A stretch of 24,674 bases of DNA from JAABRU01 sp050180235. GTDB lineage: Bacteria; Desulfobacterota; Desulfobacteria; Desulfobacterales; Desulfococcaceae. A program made the translations under genes and the position numbers. Every line of letters starts with the position of its first letter. The first letter of the stretch is position 1. Below the pieces are notes generated by a model that did no database searches, was not told the origin of the DNA, and saw nothing but the letters and a program-made list of their open reading frames with translations. Below are positions 7,689 through 16,293 of this stretch, in pieces. The stretch lies in contig JBFXEJ010000100.1 of assembly GCA_050180235.1 (NCBI GenBank), positions 1 through 24,674 on the forward strand, in the 5' to 3' direction.

Positions 7689-8582
7689 TTAGCCCTTGAG
7701 AGCTTCCGCACCGCCGACAATATCCATCAGTTCAGCGGTAATGGCCGACTGACGGGCCTTGTTGTATGCCAGAGTGAGACTGCCAATCATGTCATTGCAG
7801 GCTTTGGTCGCATTGTCCATAGCCGCCATGCGTGCAGCATGTTCACTGGTGGATGTCTCCAGAAGTGCGCTGTACAACTGCACATAGATATTTCTCGGAA
7901 GCATCTCCCCCAGCAGTTCAGCGGGCGAAGGCTCGCAGATATGTTCTGCCAGCCAGGGTTTGTCTTCCGCCTCTTTTTCCTCCGCGGCTGATTCAATGGC
8001 AGGAATCGGCAGCAACTGTTTCAGGACAGGAATCTGACGGGCCGCGCTCCGGAATTCGGCATATATGACATAAACCTCATCGTAGACATCATCCAGGAAA
8101 CATTCCACCAGTTTCCGTCCGGCCTTGGAGGCCACACTGAAATCAAATTTTCCGCCCACAACACCGACATGGGCATCATCAACGGCAATGCCGCTTTTGC
8201 GGGCCCAGTCCCGGCCTTTTTTGCCAAAAGCTGTCATAGAAATCTGTGCATCCATGCCGGATTTTTCCTTTATGAAATTCCTGGCTTTGGTAAGCAGGTT
8301 CGTGTTGAAACCGCCGCACAGTCCCCTGTCAGAGGTGCAGAGAACGATATTGATTTTTCTGACTTCCGCACGCGGTACCAGCAGAGGATTTGTCTCCTCT
8401 CCCGCTTTTTCGGCAAGACTTCCCAGGACCTCTGCAAATTTCCCGGCATAGGGCCGGAAAGCCTCCATATCAGACTGTGCGCCGCGCAGCTTGGAAGCTG
8501 CCACCATGTTCATGGCCTTGGTGATCTGTTTGGTCTTTTTGACCGCCGAGATCTTTAATTTTACATCCTTTAATGTAGCCAT
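7689..8582 (-). CDS. atpG: ATP synthase F1 subunit gamma
   Basis: Central rotor shaft of F1. At 297 residues it has the usual N-terminal helix (LKISAVKKTKQITKAMNMVA), the conserved STDRGLCGGFN-type segment as SDRGLCGGFNTNL, and the C-terminal helix with ARMAAMDNATKACNDMI and YNKARQSAITAEL, which together form the coiled coil inside the alpha/beta ring. A charged insertion (EEKEAEDKPW, near residue 200) is slightly unusual but lies in a variable region. It starts 15 nt after atpA and precedes atpD by 42 nt. Confidence 0.98.
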   Translation of the reverse strand: MATLKDVKLKISAVKKTKQITKAMNMVAASKLRGAQSDMEAFRPYAGKFAEVLGSLAEKAGEETNPLLVPRAEVRKINIVLCTSDRGLCGGFNTNLLTKARNFIKEKSGMDAQISMTAFGKKGRDWARKSGIAVDDAHVGVVGGKFDFSVASKAGRKLVECFLDDVYDEVYVIYAEFRSAARQIPVLKQLLPIPAIESAAEEKEAEDKPWLAEHICEPSPAELLGEMLPRNIYVQLYSALLETSTSEHAARMAAMDNATKACNDMIGSLTLAYNKARQSAITAELMDIVGGAEALKG

Positions 8583-8597
8583 ACGCGCAGTCCCTCT

Positions 8598-10115
8598 TTA
8601 TTTGATGGTGTCCTTGAACTCCTCACCATATTCGGTCAAAGCCTTTGTCATCAGCTTGTCCAGTTCATCTGTGATGATCTTCTGTTCCGCCAGACCTTTC
8701 AGAATCTGGGGATATTTTCCCTCAAGGAAGACAAAAAGGCCTGCTTCGTATTTTGCGACAGCGGTGAGGGGCAGTTTGTCCAGAAAACCTTTGGTTCCTG
8801 CATACAGAATGGATACCTGTTTTTCCATGGGCAGCGGCTGATACTGGGGCTGCTTCAGAAGTTCCACCAGCCGGGCACCGCGGGTGAGCTGCCGCTGTGT
8901 GCCTGCATCCAGATCACTTCCGAATGCGGCAAAGGCTTCCAGTTCACGGTACTGGGCCATATCCAGACGCAGGGTTCCTGCCACCTGTTTCATGGCTTTT
9001 ACCTGGGCTGCACCGCCGACGCGGGATACGGAAAGACCGACGTTGATGGCCGGACGCACACCTGCGAAGAACAGGTTGGGTTCCAGATATATCTGACCGT
9101 CCGTGATGGAAATAACGTTGGTCGGAATGTATGCGGAAACGTCACCTGCCTGGGTTTCAATGATGGGAAGCGCTGTCAGAGAACCGGCACCGAGTGCGTC
9201 ATTGAGTTTTGCAGAGCGTTCCAGCAGACGGGAATGGTTGTAGAAAATATCGCCGGGGAAGGCTTCACGTCCCGGAGGCCGTCTCAGAAGCAGGGAAACC
9301 TGGCGGTAGGCAACAGCCTGTTTGGAAAGGTCATCATAGATGATGAGGGCGTGTTTGCCCTTGTCACGGAAGTATTCACCCATCGCGCATCCCGCATAGG
9401 GTGCGATAAACTGCTGGGTGGCCGGATCAGAGGCACAGGCCGCAACCACTGTGGTGTATTCCATGGCGCCGTATTTTTCCAGAACGGCAACCACCTGGGC
9501 AACGGTTGATTTTTTCTGTCCGCATGCCACATAAATACAGTACACATCCGTGTTTTTCTGGGCCAGGATGGCGTCAATGGCAACAGCGGTTTTTCCAACC
9601 TGACGGTCACCGATGATCAGTTCCCGCTGACCGCGTCCCACAGGTGTCATGGCGTCAACCGCCTTCAGACCCGTGTAGCAGGGTTCATGAACGCTTTTTC
9701 TGGCAATAACGCCGGGAGCCACCATTTCCACACGCCGTGTTTCTTTGGCATCAATGGGGCCTTTGCCGTCAATGGGTTCGCCCGTGGCTGTGACAACACG
9801 GCCCAGAACAGCCTCACCAACGGGAACCTCGGCAATGCGGCCGGTACGTTTGACGATATCGCCTTCTTTGATGTGAATGTCCTCACCCATGATGGCAATA
9901 CCCACGTTATCCTCTTCCAGGTTCAGCACCAGACCGAGAATACCGCCCGAAAACTCGACCAGTTCCATTGCCATGACCTTTTCAAGGCCGTAAACACGGG
10001 CAATACCGTCACCCACAGAAAGAACGACACCGGTTTCGCTCAGCTCCACCTTCTTGTCGTAACCCGTAATCTGCTCTTTGATAATCTGACTTATCTCTTC
10101 AGCTCTTAATTCCAT
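8598..10115 (-). CDS. atpA: ATP synthase F1 subunit alpha
   Basis: Non-catalytic nucleotide-binding subunit of the F1 hexamer. The 505 residues show the beta-barrel N-terminal domain, the P-loop GDRQVGKTA at 169-177 (most family members have GDRQTGKT, so Val replaces Thr), the SLLLRRPPGREAFPGD segment and the arginine-finger region ISVGLSVSRVGGAAQ-like sequence (NVGLSVSRVGGAAQ). Its ATG overlaps the atpH stop by one base (TAATG), suggesting translational coupling. Confidence 0.99.
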   Translation of the reverse strand: MELRAEEISQIIKEQITGYDKKVELSETGVVLSVGDGIARVYGLEKVMAMELVEFSGGILGLVLNLEEDNVGIAIMGEDIHIKEGDIVKRTGRIAEVPVGEAVLGRVVTATGEPIDGKGPIDAKETRRVEMVAPGVIARKSVHEPCYTGLKAVDAMTPVGRGQRELIIGDRQVGKTAVAIDAILAQKNTDVYCIYVACGQKKSTVAQVVAVLEKYGAMEYTTVVAACASDPATQQFIAPYAGCAMGEYFRDKGKHALIIYDDLSKQAVAYRQVSLLLRRPPGREAFPGDIFYNHSRLLERSAKLNDALGAGSLTALPIIETQAGDVSAYIPTNVISITDGQIYLEPNLFFAGVRPAINVGLSVSRVGGAAQVKAMKQVAGTLRLDMAQYRELEAFAAFGSDLDAGTQRQLTRGARLVELLKQPQYQPLPMEKQVSILYAGTKGFLDKLPLTAVAKYEAGLFVFLEGKYPQILKGLAEQKIITDELDKLMTKALTEYGEEFKDTIK

Positions 10116-10666
10116 TAGACACTCTCACCCCTTTTTAAAGATTCGCGCATATTGAGCAATTGTGTTTTGATACTGCCATCCAAAACAAGATCCCCGATTT
10201 TTGTGACAATCCCCCCGATCAGCGAAGGATCCTGCTGTACTTCGAGTTTAACATTCTTACCGGTCATCCGGGACAGGGATGCACGGATCTTCTCAACGGT
10301 TTCGTCCGAAAGTCTGGTGGCCGAAACCATACTGGCGCGGGCAATCCCCTTGAGCTCATCCGCCAGGTTCTGATAAAAAACATTGATACTCTGAATAAAG
10401 CCGATCCGTCCCTTGTCAAAAAGCAGAAGCAGAAAGGTCTTCATCACCCCTGTCAGTTCCGCCAAACCGATTACCGCATCCAGAACTTTTTTACGGCCTG
10501 CGGTGTCATAAAGGGGATTGCAGATGGCCTGTTCCAGCTCCCTGTTCTGAGAAACCAGTGCCGCAAAACGCTCCAGTTCCTCCCTGTACAGTTCAGCCTG
10601 TCCGTCCTCTTTGCCGATAAGCAGAAGCGCCTTGGCATACCGCCGTGCCACAGCCAGATTTTTCAC
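10115..10666 (-). CDS. atpH: ATP synthase F1 subunit delta
   Basis: Caps the F1 head and links it to the peripheral b/b' stalk. The 183 residues open with the family pattern AVARRYAKALLLIGKE and contain the C-terminal GGIVTKIGDLVLDGSIKTQL motif. The start codon is GTG and overlaps the atpF stop as TAGTG, so initiation probably depends on coupling to atpF. The stop in turn overlaps the atpA start. Confidence 0.97.
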   Translation of the reverse strand: MKNLAVARRYAKALLLIGKEDGQAELYREELERFAALVSQNRELEQAICNPLYDTAGRKKVLDAVIGLAELTGVMKTFLLLLFDKGRIGFIQSINVFYQNLADELKGIARASMVSATRLSDETVEKIRASLSRMTGKNVKLEVQQDPSLIGGIVTKIGDLVLDGSIKTQLLNMRESLKRGESV

Positions 10667-11283
10667 TATGCCACCACCTTCTCCAAATATTCGTCAACAA
10701 GTCTGTCCTGGTCTTCATCCCTGATGCCGGACCTGAGCATCGCTTCCGCCCTGCCCAGCGCCTTTTCCAGAATCTCCTCCTGCAGTTTCATTCTGATCTG
10801 CCGGAATTCATACTCGATATTGCGCTGTGCCTGCTCCTCAAGCTTTGCAGCGGCAGATTCGGCTTCTTTAAGAATCCGATCCCGGGCTTCATTTCCCTGC
10901 CGCACATAGTCTGCCACAATCTTTTCGGACTCCTGCTCCAGAGCGGCCAGCCGGGCTCTGTATCCTTCCAGATCCTTTTCAGCCTTTTCCCTTCTGGCCT
11001 CCAGTTCCCCCAGATGTTCCCGGATACCGTCAATGCGGGAATTCAGTGCCTGGGAAACCGGTTTGCGAAGAACAAAAAAGAGCGCAACAGCCAATACTGC
11101 AAAGTTCATTACCCGGTAGGTGTCCGTGGCAACCCAGCCTTTCGGTTCCCCCTCATGCTCCCCTCCGGATGACCCTGCTGCGATTCCGCCCGCTCCGAAA
11201 CACAGAAGCACCATAAGAAACAGGATGCAGACGAATCTGCCCTGAATCAGACAGCGCATCCTGTCAACCACAGGATTTTTCAT
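10666..11283 (-). CDS. atpF: ATP synthase F0 subunit b
   Basis: Peripheral-stalk subunit. The ATG at 11283 (205 residues) is preferred to the adjacent TTG because GGGAGGG lies 7 nt upstream of the ATG. Two hydrophobic stretches are visible: residues about 17-36, which look like a signal peptide, and about 59-73, the usual membrane anchor (VMNFAVLAVALFFVLRKPV). Between them is a Gly/Ser/Glu-rich segment. A long charged coiled coil follows. An extra N-terminal hydrophobic segment on b is known in deltaproteobacterial enzymes. The gene overlaps atpF' (TGATG) and atpH (TAGTG). Confidence 0.95.
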   Translation of the reverse strand: MKNPVVDRMRCLIQGRFVCILFLMVLLCFGAGGIAAGSSGGEHEGEPKGWVATDTYRVMNFAVLAVALFFVLRKPVSQALNSRIDGIREHLGELEARREKAEKDLEGYRARLAALEQESEKIVADYVRQGNEARDRILKEAESAAAKLEEQAQRNIEYEFRQIRMKLQEEILEKALGRAEAMLRSGIRDEDQDRLVDEYLEKVVA

Positions 11284-11708
11284 CAAACTGCCCTCCCTAA
11301 AATTTTCTTGCCGATTTCATTTGCAAACGCATCCACCTGCTGCAGAAGTTCCTTTCTGACCGCTTCCGCTTCTTTTGCAACTTTTTCCTTCATTTTTGAA
11401 AGATCTGCCTGGGCTTTCTCATTGATTCTGGTGATAATGGCCTTCTCTTCGGCTTCGGCACCATGAACCAGTGTTTCCTTTTCCTTCATTCCTTTGGCCC
11501 TGGCTGATCGGAGGCCTTCCATATACCGCCCATCCTTCTCGGCAGCATCTTTGGAAAAAATGTCAATGCTTTTTTCCAGTCCTGAAACCTTTTCTTTCCG
11601 CTCCAGCAGAATTTTCCGGATCGGACGGTACAGAATCATGTTGAGTACCCAGATCAGAAGCAGAAAATTTCCAATCTGAATAAATAACGAACTGTCTACA
11701 TTTATCAT
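11283..11708 (-). CDS. atpF': ATP synthase F0 subunit b'
   Basis: Second, diverged b-type stalk subunit. The 141 residues have one N-terminal membrane helix (FIQIGNFLLLIWVLNMILYRPI, about 9-30) with the b-family pattern of a helix ending in YRPIRKIL, then a continuous Lys/Glu/Ala-rich coiled coil to the C-terminus. It is the first gene of the operon, with a GGGGGAA ribosome site. Presence of separate b and b' implies a heterodimeric stalk as in photosynthetic bacteria and many deltaproteobacteria. Subunits a and c are not encoded here. Confidence 0.93.
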   Translation of the reverse strand: MINVDSSLFIQIGNFLLLIWVLNMILYRPIRKILLERKEKVSGLEKSIDIFSKDAAEKDGRYMEGLRSARAKGMKEKETLVHGAEAEEKAIITRINEKAQADLSKMKEKVAKEAEAVRKELLQQVDAFANEIGKKILGRAV

Positions 11709-11790
11709 GCCATTCCCCCATAAAAAATTAAATTTAAATCAAATCAATCCCTTCAACAAATTACGCCCTGACAGATCAAAATTACCGACT

Positions 11791-11820
11791 TTTGTAACAT
11801 CAGGATTGGGAATTTGTCAA
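11791..11820 (-). promoter_or_regulatory. Promoter of the atp operon
   Basis: On the minus strand a perfect TTGACA (11815-11820) and TACAAA (11791-11796) are 18 bp apart. Transcription would start near 11784, leaving a leader of about 75 nt before atpF'. It is the best candidate in the 153-nt gap after the bactofilin gene; read-through from the mre cluster is also possible because no terminator is evident there. Confidence 0.55.
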
Positions 11821-11861
11821 AGGTTTTTTGTAAAATTATACCATCTTCACTCTTTTTTCTG

Positions 11862-12254
11862 TCAGGCATGTTTTTTCTGCCCCTCTGAAACTGCCCCGCC
11901 GGACGCTTCCCGCGCCCTCATTCCGCAGTTGCCGTTGAAGGAAGCGCCGGATCCGATGGCGATGACAGGAGCGCAGATATCTCCCATAACACGTCCGGGA
12001 GGGTAGACTTCGATTTTTTCCCTGGCTTCTATGGTTCCTGTGACCACTCCCATGATTATGGCAGTGTCTACTGCAATATCCGCGTCAATGACTGCTTTTT
12101 CTCCCACAATAACGGTGCTGTCTATGCCCTGTATTTTTCCCCTGACTTTTCCGTCCAGCCGGATGGTTCCCCTGAACTCTATGGTTCCCTCAATGCTGGC
12201 ATCAGGCCCGAGGAAAGTGGAAATGGGCGGGCTTTTTTTCTTTTTTGTGATCAT
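11862..12254 (-). CDS. Bactofilin family cytoskeletal protein
   Basis: Bactofilins are small beta-helical proteins that polymerise without nucleotides and place cell-wall enzymes or other machinery. The 130 residues match the family: a short charged N-terminal tail (KKKKSPP), then repeated short strands with the typical GTIEFRGTIRLDGKVRGKI, VIVGEKAVIDADI and GTIEAREKIEVYPPGRVMGDI, and a variable C-terminal tail. AAGGAG stands 5 nt before the ATG, which rules out the much longer open frame that continues upstream antisense-free through rodA in another phase. It follows rodA by 44 nt and is probably the last gene of the cell-shape operon. Confidence 0.93.
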   Translation of the reverse strand: MITKKKKSPPISTFLGPDASIEGTIEFRGTIRLDGKVRGKIQGIDSTVIVGEKAVIDADIAVDTAIIMGVVTGTIEAREKIEVYPPGRVMGDICAPVIAIGSGASFNGNCGMRAREASGGAVSEGQKKHA

Positions 12255-12298
12255 CGCTGCTCCTTTTTGTTTAGGGTGGATATTGTGACTGCTGCCAG

Positions 12299-13405
12299 TT
12301 AATGGTCTGTGACAAATCTTCTCATGCTTACGTTCATTAATATGCCGATGCAGATCATAATGGTGAGCACTGATGAGCCTCCGTAGCTGATGAAGGGCAG
12401 TGGAACGCCGACCACGGGCAGGAGTCCCATGACCATTGCGAGGTTGATAAGTGCCTGCCAGAAGATCATGGCTGTGGCGCCAACCGAGAGGATGGTGCCA
12501 AAGGGGTTGCGGCATCGGTAGGCTATGCTGAGTCCCCGGATAATAAGGATGAGAAAGAGGAGGATAAGGCAAAGGCTGCCGGCAAAGCCCCATTCCTCTG
12601 AGAGGACTGCAAAGATGAAATCTGTGTGCTGTTCCGGGAGAAAGGAGAGGGTGTTCTGGGTTCCTTTGAGCCAGCCTTTTCCAAAAAGCATTCCGGATCC
12701 GATGGCGATTTTGGACTGTATGATGTGGTATCCCGCGCCGAGGGGATCGCGTTCGGGGTCCAGGAAGGTGAGAATTCGCTGTTTCTGGTATTCTTTGAGG
12801 AAGAACCAGCCTGCTGCTGTGGTAAGTGTTCCTGTGACAGAGAGGAGGAAAAAGGTTTTTTTTTCGATTTTCATGAAGAGTGTCATGGAGGCGGCTATGA
12901 ACACGACAATGAGACCTGTTCCCAGATCCGGCTGTTTTACGATGAGGCAGAAGGGTATGAGGGTAAGGACAAAGGGCCGGGCCATGTCCCGGAGGGTGAG
13001 TCCTTCGGTGCGGATGCGGCGCGCGTAGCACCGGGCCAGGAGGATGAAAAGGGCTATTTTGGCGATTTCCGAGGGCTGGAGGGTGAGGGGGCCGAGGGCC
13101 AGCCAGCGCCGGGATCCGCCCGCGTATTTTCCGAAGACCAGGACGGCTGCGAGGAGGATGATGGCTCCGGTGTAGATAGTCCAGGCCCAGGAGTCCATTT
13201 TCCGGTAGTCTGTAAGAAACACGGCTGTCATGACTGCGGTTCCGGACAGATACCAGATTCCCTGTTTGAGGCAGAGGATTTTCATGGGGGAGTCCGGATC
13301 AGGACCGGCTGCGCTCCAGAGGACTGTAAGTCCGAGTGAGCAGAAAAGGATGACAAGGATGAGAAGAGGCCAGTCAAAGCACTGGGCAAGTCTTCGGTCA
13401 AACAT
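12299..13405 (-). CDS. rodA: Rod-shape SEDS glycosyltransferase RodA
   Basis: SEDS-family membrane polymerase that builds glycan strands from lipid II in the elongasome, working with PBP2. The 368 residues contain about ten hydrophobic helices. Family marks include GLTVLWSAA, the GGSRRWLALGPLTLQPSEIAK region, KQPDLGTG, the loop with QSKIAIGSGMLFGKGW, LPEQHTDFIFAVLSEEWG and the C-terminal PVVGVPLPFISYGGSS. The start lies 5 nt after the mrdA stop with only a weak GAAAGA site, which suggests coupling to mrdA. Confidence 0.98.
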   Translation of the reverse strand: MFDRRLAQCFDWPLLILVILFCSLGLTVLWSAAGPDPDSPMKILCLKQGIWYLSGTAVMTAVFLTDYRKMDSWAWTIYTGAIILLAAVLVFGKYAGGSRRWLALGPLTLQPSEIAKIALFILLARCYARRIRTEGLTLRDMARPFVLTLIPFCLIVKQPDLGTGLIVVFIAASMTLFMKIEKKTFFLLSVTGTLTTAAGWFFLKEYQKQRILTFLDPERDPLGAGYHIIQSKIAIGSGMLFGKGWLKGTQNTLSFLPEQHTDFIFAVLSEEWGFAGSLCLILLFLILIIRGLSIAYRCRNPFGTILSVGATAMIFWQALINLAMVMGLLPVVGVPLPFISYGGSSVLTIMICIGILMNVSMRRFVTDH

Positions 13406-13410
13406 GGTAT

Positions 13411-15267
13411 TTATCTTTCAGTGGTGTATTCTGTTTCAGGTTCCGGCAGGGATGGGCCCGGGTCAGAAAAGTATGCCCGGATAAAGTCCCTGACGATGGG
13501 TGCCGCTGTTGCGGATCCGTGTTCGCCGTGTTCCACAATGACGGCTGCGGCTATCTGTTTTTCCTCTTTTTTTCCGTATCCGATGAACCAGGCATGCGGT
13601 TTGTGGCGGTGCGCAAATATTTTTTTGCGGGACAGGTCGCCTTTTTTGCGGCTGATGACCTGGGCCGTGCCGGTTTTGCCGGAGATTTCAATTCCCTCTG
13701 ACCGGGCCAGGCGTGCGGTTCCACGGGGGGAGTTGACGACTTCCCAGAGTCCTTTGCGCACAAGGGCCATGTGTTCGGGATGCACGGGGATGTGTCCGAT
13801 GATATGTTTTTCAAAGTTTCTGACAGTGGTTCCGCCGGCCGATACCACTTTTTCCACCAGGGTGGGACGGTAGAGGGTGCCGCCGTTGGCAATGGCTGCG
13901 GTGAGCATGACCATCTGCAGGGGAGTGGTGAGATTGTATCCCTGTCCGATGGCTATGGAGAGGTTTTCCCCTTTTTGCCAGGCGACTCCGGTTATTTTCT
14001 TTTTCCATTGGGATGTGGGGATGAGTCCGGAGGATTCGTGTGAGAGTTCAATGCCTGTGGGTGCCCCGAGTCCGCAGGCGCGGGCATAGCGGGACAGGCG
14101 GTCGGGGCCGAGGCGGATTCCAAGCTGATAGAAGAAGACGTCACAGGACACTGCCAGTGCGCGGGTGACGTTGACGGTGCCGTGTCCGGCCTGGTGCCAG
14201 CAGCGGAAGATGCGGTCTCCGAAGCGCAGATATCCGGGACAGAAAAAGGTGGTGTGTCCGTCTATGATACCTTCCTCAAGTCCAGCCAGTGCGGTGATGA
14301 TTTTGTAAGTGGAGGCAGGAGGGTATTCGGCCTGGATAGCCTTGTTTTCCAGGGGGCGGTCAGGGTTGGTGATGAGGGCGTTCCATTCCTGGCGGGAGAA
14401 ACCGGTGATGAAGAGGTTGGGGTCAAATGCGGGGGAGCTGACCAGTGCCATGATTTTTCCGGTTTCCGGTTCCATTGCCGCGAAGGCGCCGACTTTTCCC
14501 TGCATGAGGGTTTCGGCGATGCGCTGGAGGCGGATGTCTGTGGTGAGCCAGATATTGTGTCCGGGAACTGCGTCCACGGTTTTGAGAATTCTGACCACCT
14601 GCCCCCGTGCGTCAACTTCGACCTGACGTCCCCCGGGCTGTCCCTGCAGGAAGATTTCTCCGGATTTTTCCATGCCGTTTTTTCCAACAGGATCTCCGCC
14701 CTGGGCATTGGGCCAGTTTCTGCTTCTGAGTTCTTCGGGGCTGATTTCTCCGAGGTATCCGATGATATGGGCGGCTGTGTGGGCGGCCGGGTACTGTCTT
14801 CTGTGGCGGAAGTCCACTGCAACTCCGGGCAGATCAAAGCGCCGTGCTTCCACAATGGCCAGAATGTCCCTGGAGATATCCTGTCTGAGGGTTACGGATT
14901 TGTAGTGGTTTTTTTTTCTGCTGCTGAGGATTTTGTCTTTCATTTCCTCTTCCGGGATGCCGGTGAGGAGGGAGAGTTTTGCAAGGGTTTCCTCCAGTGG
15001 GTCCGCGTCCTGGGGCACAATGACCAGATCAAAGGAGGGGCGGTTGTCTGCCAGAAGTGTGCCTGCACTGTCATAGATGAGTCCGCGGGGAGCAGGGATG
15101 GTGCGGATCCGGATGCAGTTGTTCAGGGACAGGCGCCGGTATTCCTCTCCCTCGGCTATCTGCAGCCAGAAGAGGCGTGTGATAAGCAGGAGAAATGCGG
15201 CCATGGCAAAAAACATGGCAAGGGTTAGGCGCTGTCTGTACCAGTCGGTTTCGGGTGTTCTGAACAT
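13411..15267 (-). CDS. mrdA: Penicillin-binding protein 2 (elongasome transpeptidase)
   Basis: Class B PBP that crosslinks peptidoglycan during lateral growth with RodA. The 618 residues show an N-terminal membrane helix (about 14-36), the dimerisation domain with PAPRGLIYDSAGTLLADN, and a transpeptidase domain with STYK at 319-322 (catalytic Ser319), SCD at 374-376 (the SxN position, Asp as in other PBP2s) and KTGT at 531-534. The ATG at 15267 fits the family N-terminus, but no Shine-Dalgarno is visible: a heptamer repeat array ends 2 nt before the start codon. Confidence 0.97.
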   Translation of the reverse strand: MFRTPETDWYRQRLTLAMFFAMAAFLLLITRLFWLQIAEGEEYRRLSLNNCIRIRTIPAPRGLIYDSAGTLLADNRPSFDLVIVPQDADPLEETLAKLSLLTGIPEEEMKDKILSSRKKNHYKSVTLRQDISRDILAIVEARRFDLPGVAVDFRHRRQYPAAHTAAHIIGYLGEISPEELRSRNWPNAQGGDPVGKNGMEKSGEIFLQGQPGGRQVEVDARGQVVRILKTVDAVPGHNIWLTTDIRLQRIAETLMQGKVGAFAAMEPETGKIMALVSSPAFDPNLFITGFSRQEWNALITNPDRPLENKAIQAEYPPASTYKIITALAGLEEGIIDGHTTFFCPGYLRFGDRIFRCWHQAGHGTVNVTRALAVSCDVFFYQLGIRLGPDRLSRYARACGLGAPTGIELSHESSGLIPTSQWKKKITGVAWQKGENLSIAIGQGYNLTTPLQMVMLTAAIANGGTLYRPTLVEKVVSAGGTTVRNFEKHIIGHIPVHPEHMALVRKGLWEVVNSPRGTARLARSEGIEISGKTGTAQVISRKKGDLSRKKIFAHRHKPHAWFIGYGKKEEKQIAAAVIVEHGEHGSATAAPIVRDFIRAYFSDPGPSLPEPETEYTTER

Positions 15268-15269
15268 TT

Positions 15270-15479
15270 CAGTTATCAGTTATCAGTTATCAGTTGTCAG
15301 TTGTCAGTTGTCAGTTGTCAGTTGTCAGTTGTCAGTTGTCAGTTACCAGTTGTCAGTTATCAGTTATCAGTTGTCAGTTACCAGTTGTCAGTTACCAGTT
15401 GTCAGTTACCAGTTGTCAGTTACCAGTTACCAGTTGTCAGTTGTCAGTTGTCAGTTATCAGTTGTCAGTTATCAGTTGT
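15270..15479. repeat. Heptamer tandem array, 30 units of CAGTTRT/CAGTTAC
   Basis: Thirty consecutive 7-bp units, all in phase with no interruption: CAGTTGT (17), CAGTTAT (8) and CAGTTAC (5). Because 7 is not a multiple of 3 the array reads as open in all plus frames (QLSVVSC-type peptides), which is an artefact. On the minus strand the unit is AACTGAT/AACTGAC/AACTGGT. It lies directly upstream of mrdA and touches a MITE-like element on its other side. Similar heptamer arrays are known from cyanobacteria and other repeat-rich bacteria. Confidence 0.95.
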
Positions 15480-15480
15480 C

Positions 15481-15619
15481 AACTGATGTTACGCAGACTC
15501 GTCATACCGGTGAAAGCCTGTATCCGGAACCGTCTGAAAATACTGAATTCCGGCTTTCGCCGGAATGACGGGAAATACAGCAGTCTGCCGGATTCTGAAG
15601 GTTTGGCGTAACATCAGTT
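15481..15619. mobile_element. MITE-like element with 14-bp terminal inverted repeats (copy 1)
   Basis: The ends AACTGATGTTACGC (15481-15494) and GCGTAACATCAGTT (15606-15619) are perfect inverted repeats. Inside lie a second pair, GCAGACT/AGTCTGC (15493-15499, 15582-15588), and two facing copies of the GTCATTCCGGC-type hairpin, one intact (ATTCCGGC-TTTC-GCCGGAAT). Direct repeats TTGTCAA and TTATCAA abut a core element of 15483-15617, resembling a target duplication. No coding capacity. Its ends match those of the element at 3913-4006. Confidence 0.65.
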
Positions 15620-15765
15620 ATCAATTATAACAGAGTTGTTGCGAAATAAGGGAACCTATTGAATTTAAAAAAATATTCTGACATACCTGTTTTTGGATTT
15701 AACTTACTGATATACAAAGTGTTTCTGTACCATAAAAAAACAAAGCTGAAACAGTATATCAATTA
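15620..15765. other. Remainder of the mreD-mrdA gap
   Basis: A/T-rich spacer with no recognisable gene. On the minus strand TATAAT occurs at 15624-15629, just outside the MITE-like element, but no good -35 box lies at 16-18 bp, so a promoter for mrdA here is only a possibility. No terminator follows mreD. Confidence 0.4.
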
Positions 15766-16293
15766 TCATTTTTCAGGTTTCATTTTTTTCTCCGGGAAGA
15801 TTTTTTGGGTCAGGTGCTGCCATTTTCTGTGCATGGCCGATATTGCTGTGAACAGGAAGGGGCCTGTGACTGCGGTGAGTAGAATGTGTCCGGCATGGGG
15901 GGGAGACAGGACTGAGGAAAAAGGAATGGCGCCGGACAGTTTCAGTGTTGTCAGAAAAAGGAGTTCCTCAAAGAGGATTCCGGGGAGGATAATCAGGGGG
16001 AGGAAGAGCCGGCTGCGGACATGAAGAAAGGTTATTCCCCATTTTATGATGACAAAGAACCAGAGATATATGGTGAGATGCAGTCCAAAGGGTGCGGCAG
16101 AGAGGGAATCGGTAAGGAGACCGAGGCCCAGGACAGCGGGTATGCCTTCCCGGAAGGGCCGGAAAACGCTGAGGTGGAGAACAAGGGGGAGAAAGAGATC
16201 GCAGTCGGCCCGGGCCTGAAAGAGGAGGGGAAATGCCACTGTGCGGAGGATAAGGAGCAGAAGGATGACTGCTGTGTAAAAAAGTGCGTTCAT
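15766..16293 (-). CDS. mreD: Rod shape-determining protein MreD
   Basis: Small integral membrane protein of the Rod complex that partners MreC. The 175 residues hold about five hydrophobic helices and few conserved motifs, as usual for MreD; PFREGIPAVLGLGLLTDSLSAAPFGLH corresponds to the family's conserved central stretch (G-L-D-P-F/G-L-type). Its start overlaps the mreC stop by 4 nt (ATGA). Assignment rests on topology, length and position directly after mreBC. Confidence 0.9.
   Translation of the reverse strand: MNALFYTAVILLLLILRTVAFPLLFQARADCDLFLPLVLHLSVFRPFREGIPAVLGLGLLTDSLSAAPFGLHLTIYLWFFVIIKWGITFLHVRSRLFLPLIILPGILFEELLFLTTLKLSGAIPFSSVLSPPHAGHILLTAVTGPFLFTAISAMHRKWQHLTQKIFPEKKMKPEK

Noticed and set aside
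11862..13031. 389-residue frame containing bactofilin as its C-terminus
   Set aside because: The first 259 residues are rodA read out of frame (Pro/His/Arg-rich); the bactofilin has its own ATG and ribosome site at 12254.
12626..13339. 237-residue plus-strand frame
   Set aside because: Antisense to rodA, with implausible Gly/Glu-rich composition.
14182..15228. 348-residue plus-strand frame
   Set aside because: Antisense to mrdA, whose catalytic motifs are intact.
15270..15479. CRISPR array
   Set aside because: The repeats are 7 bp and contiguous with no spacers.
15270..15486. Plus-strand proteins rich in QLSVVSCQL
   Set aside because: Translation of the heptamer array in any frame gives such peptides; there is no ribosome site or family match.
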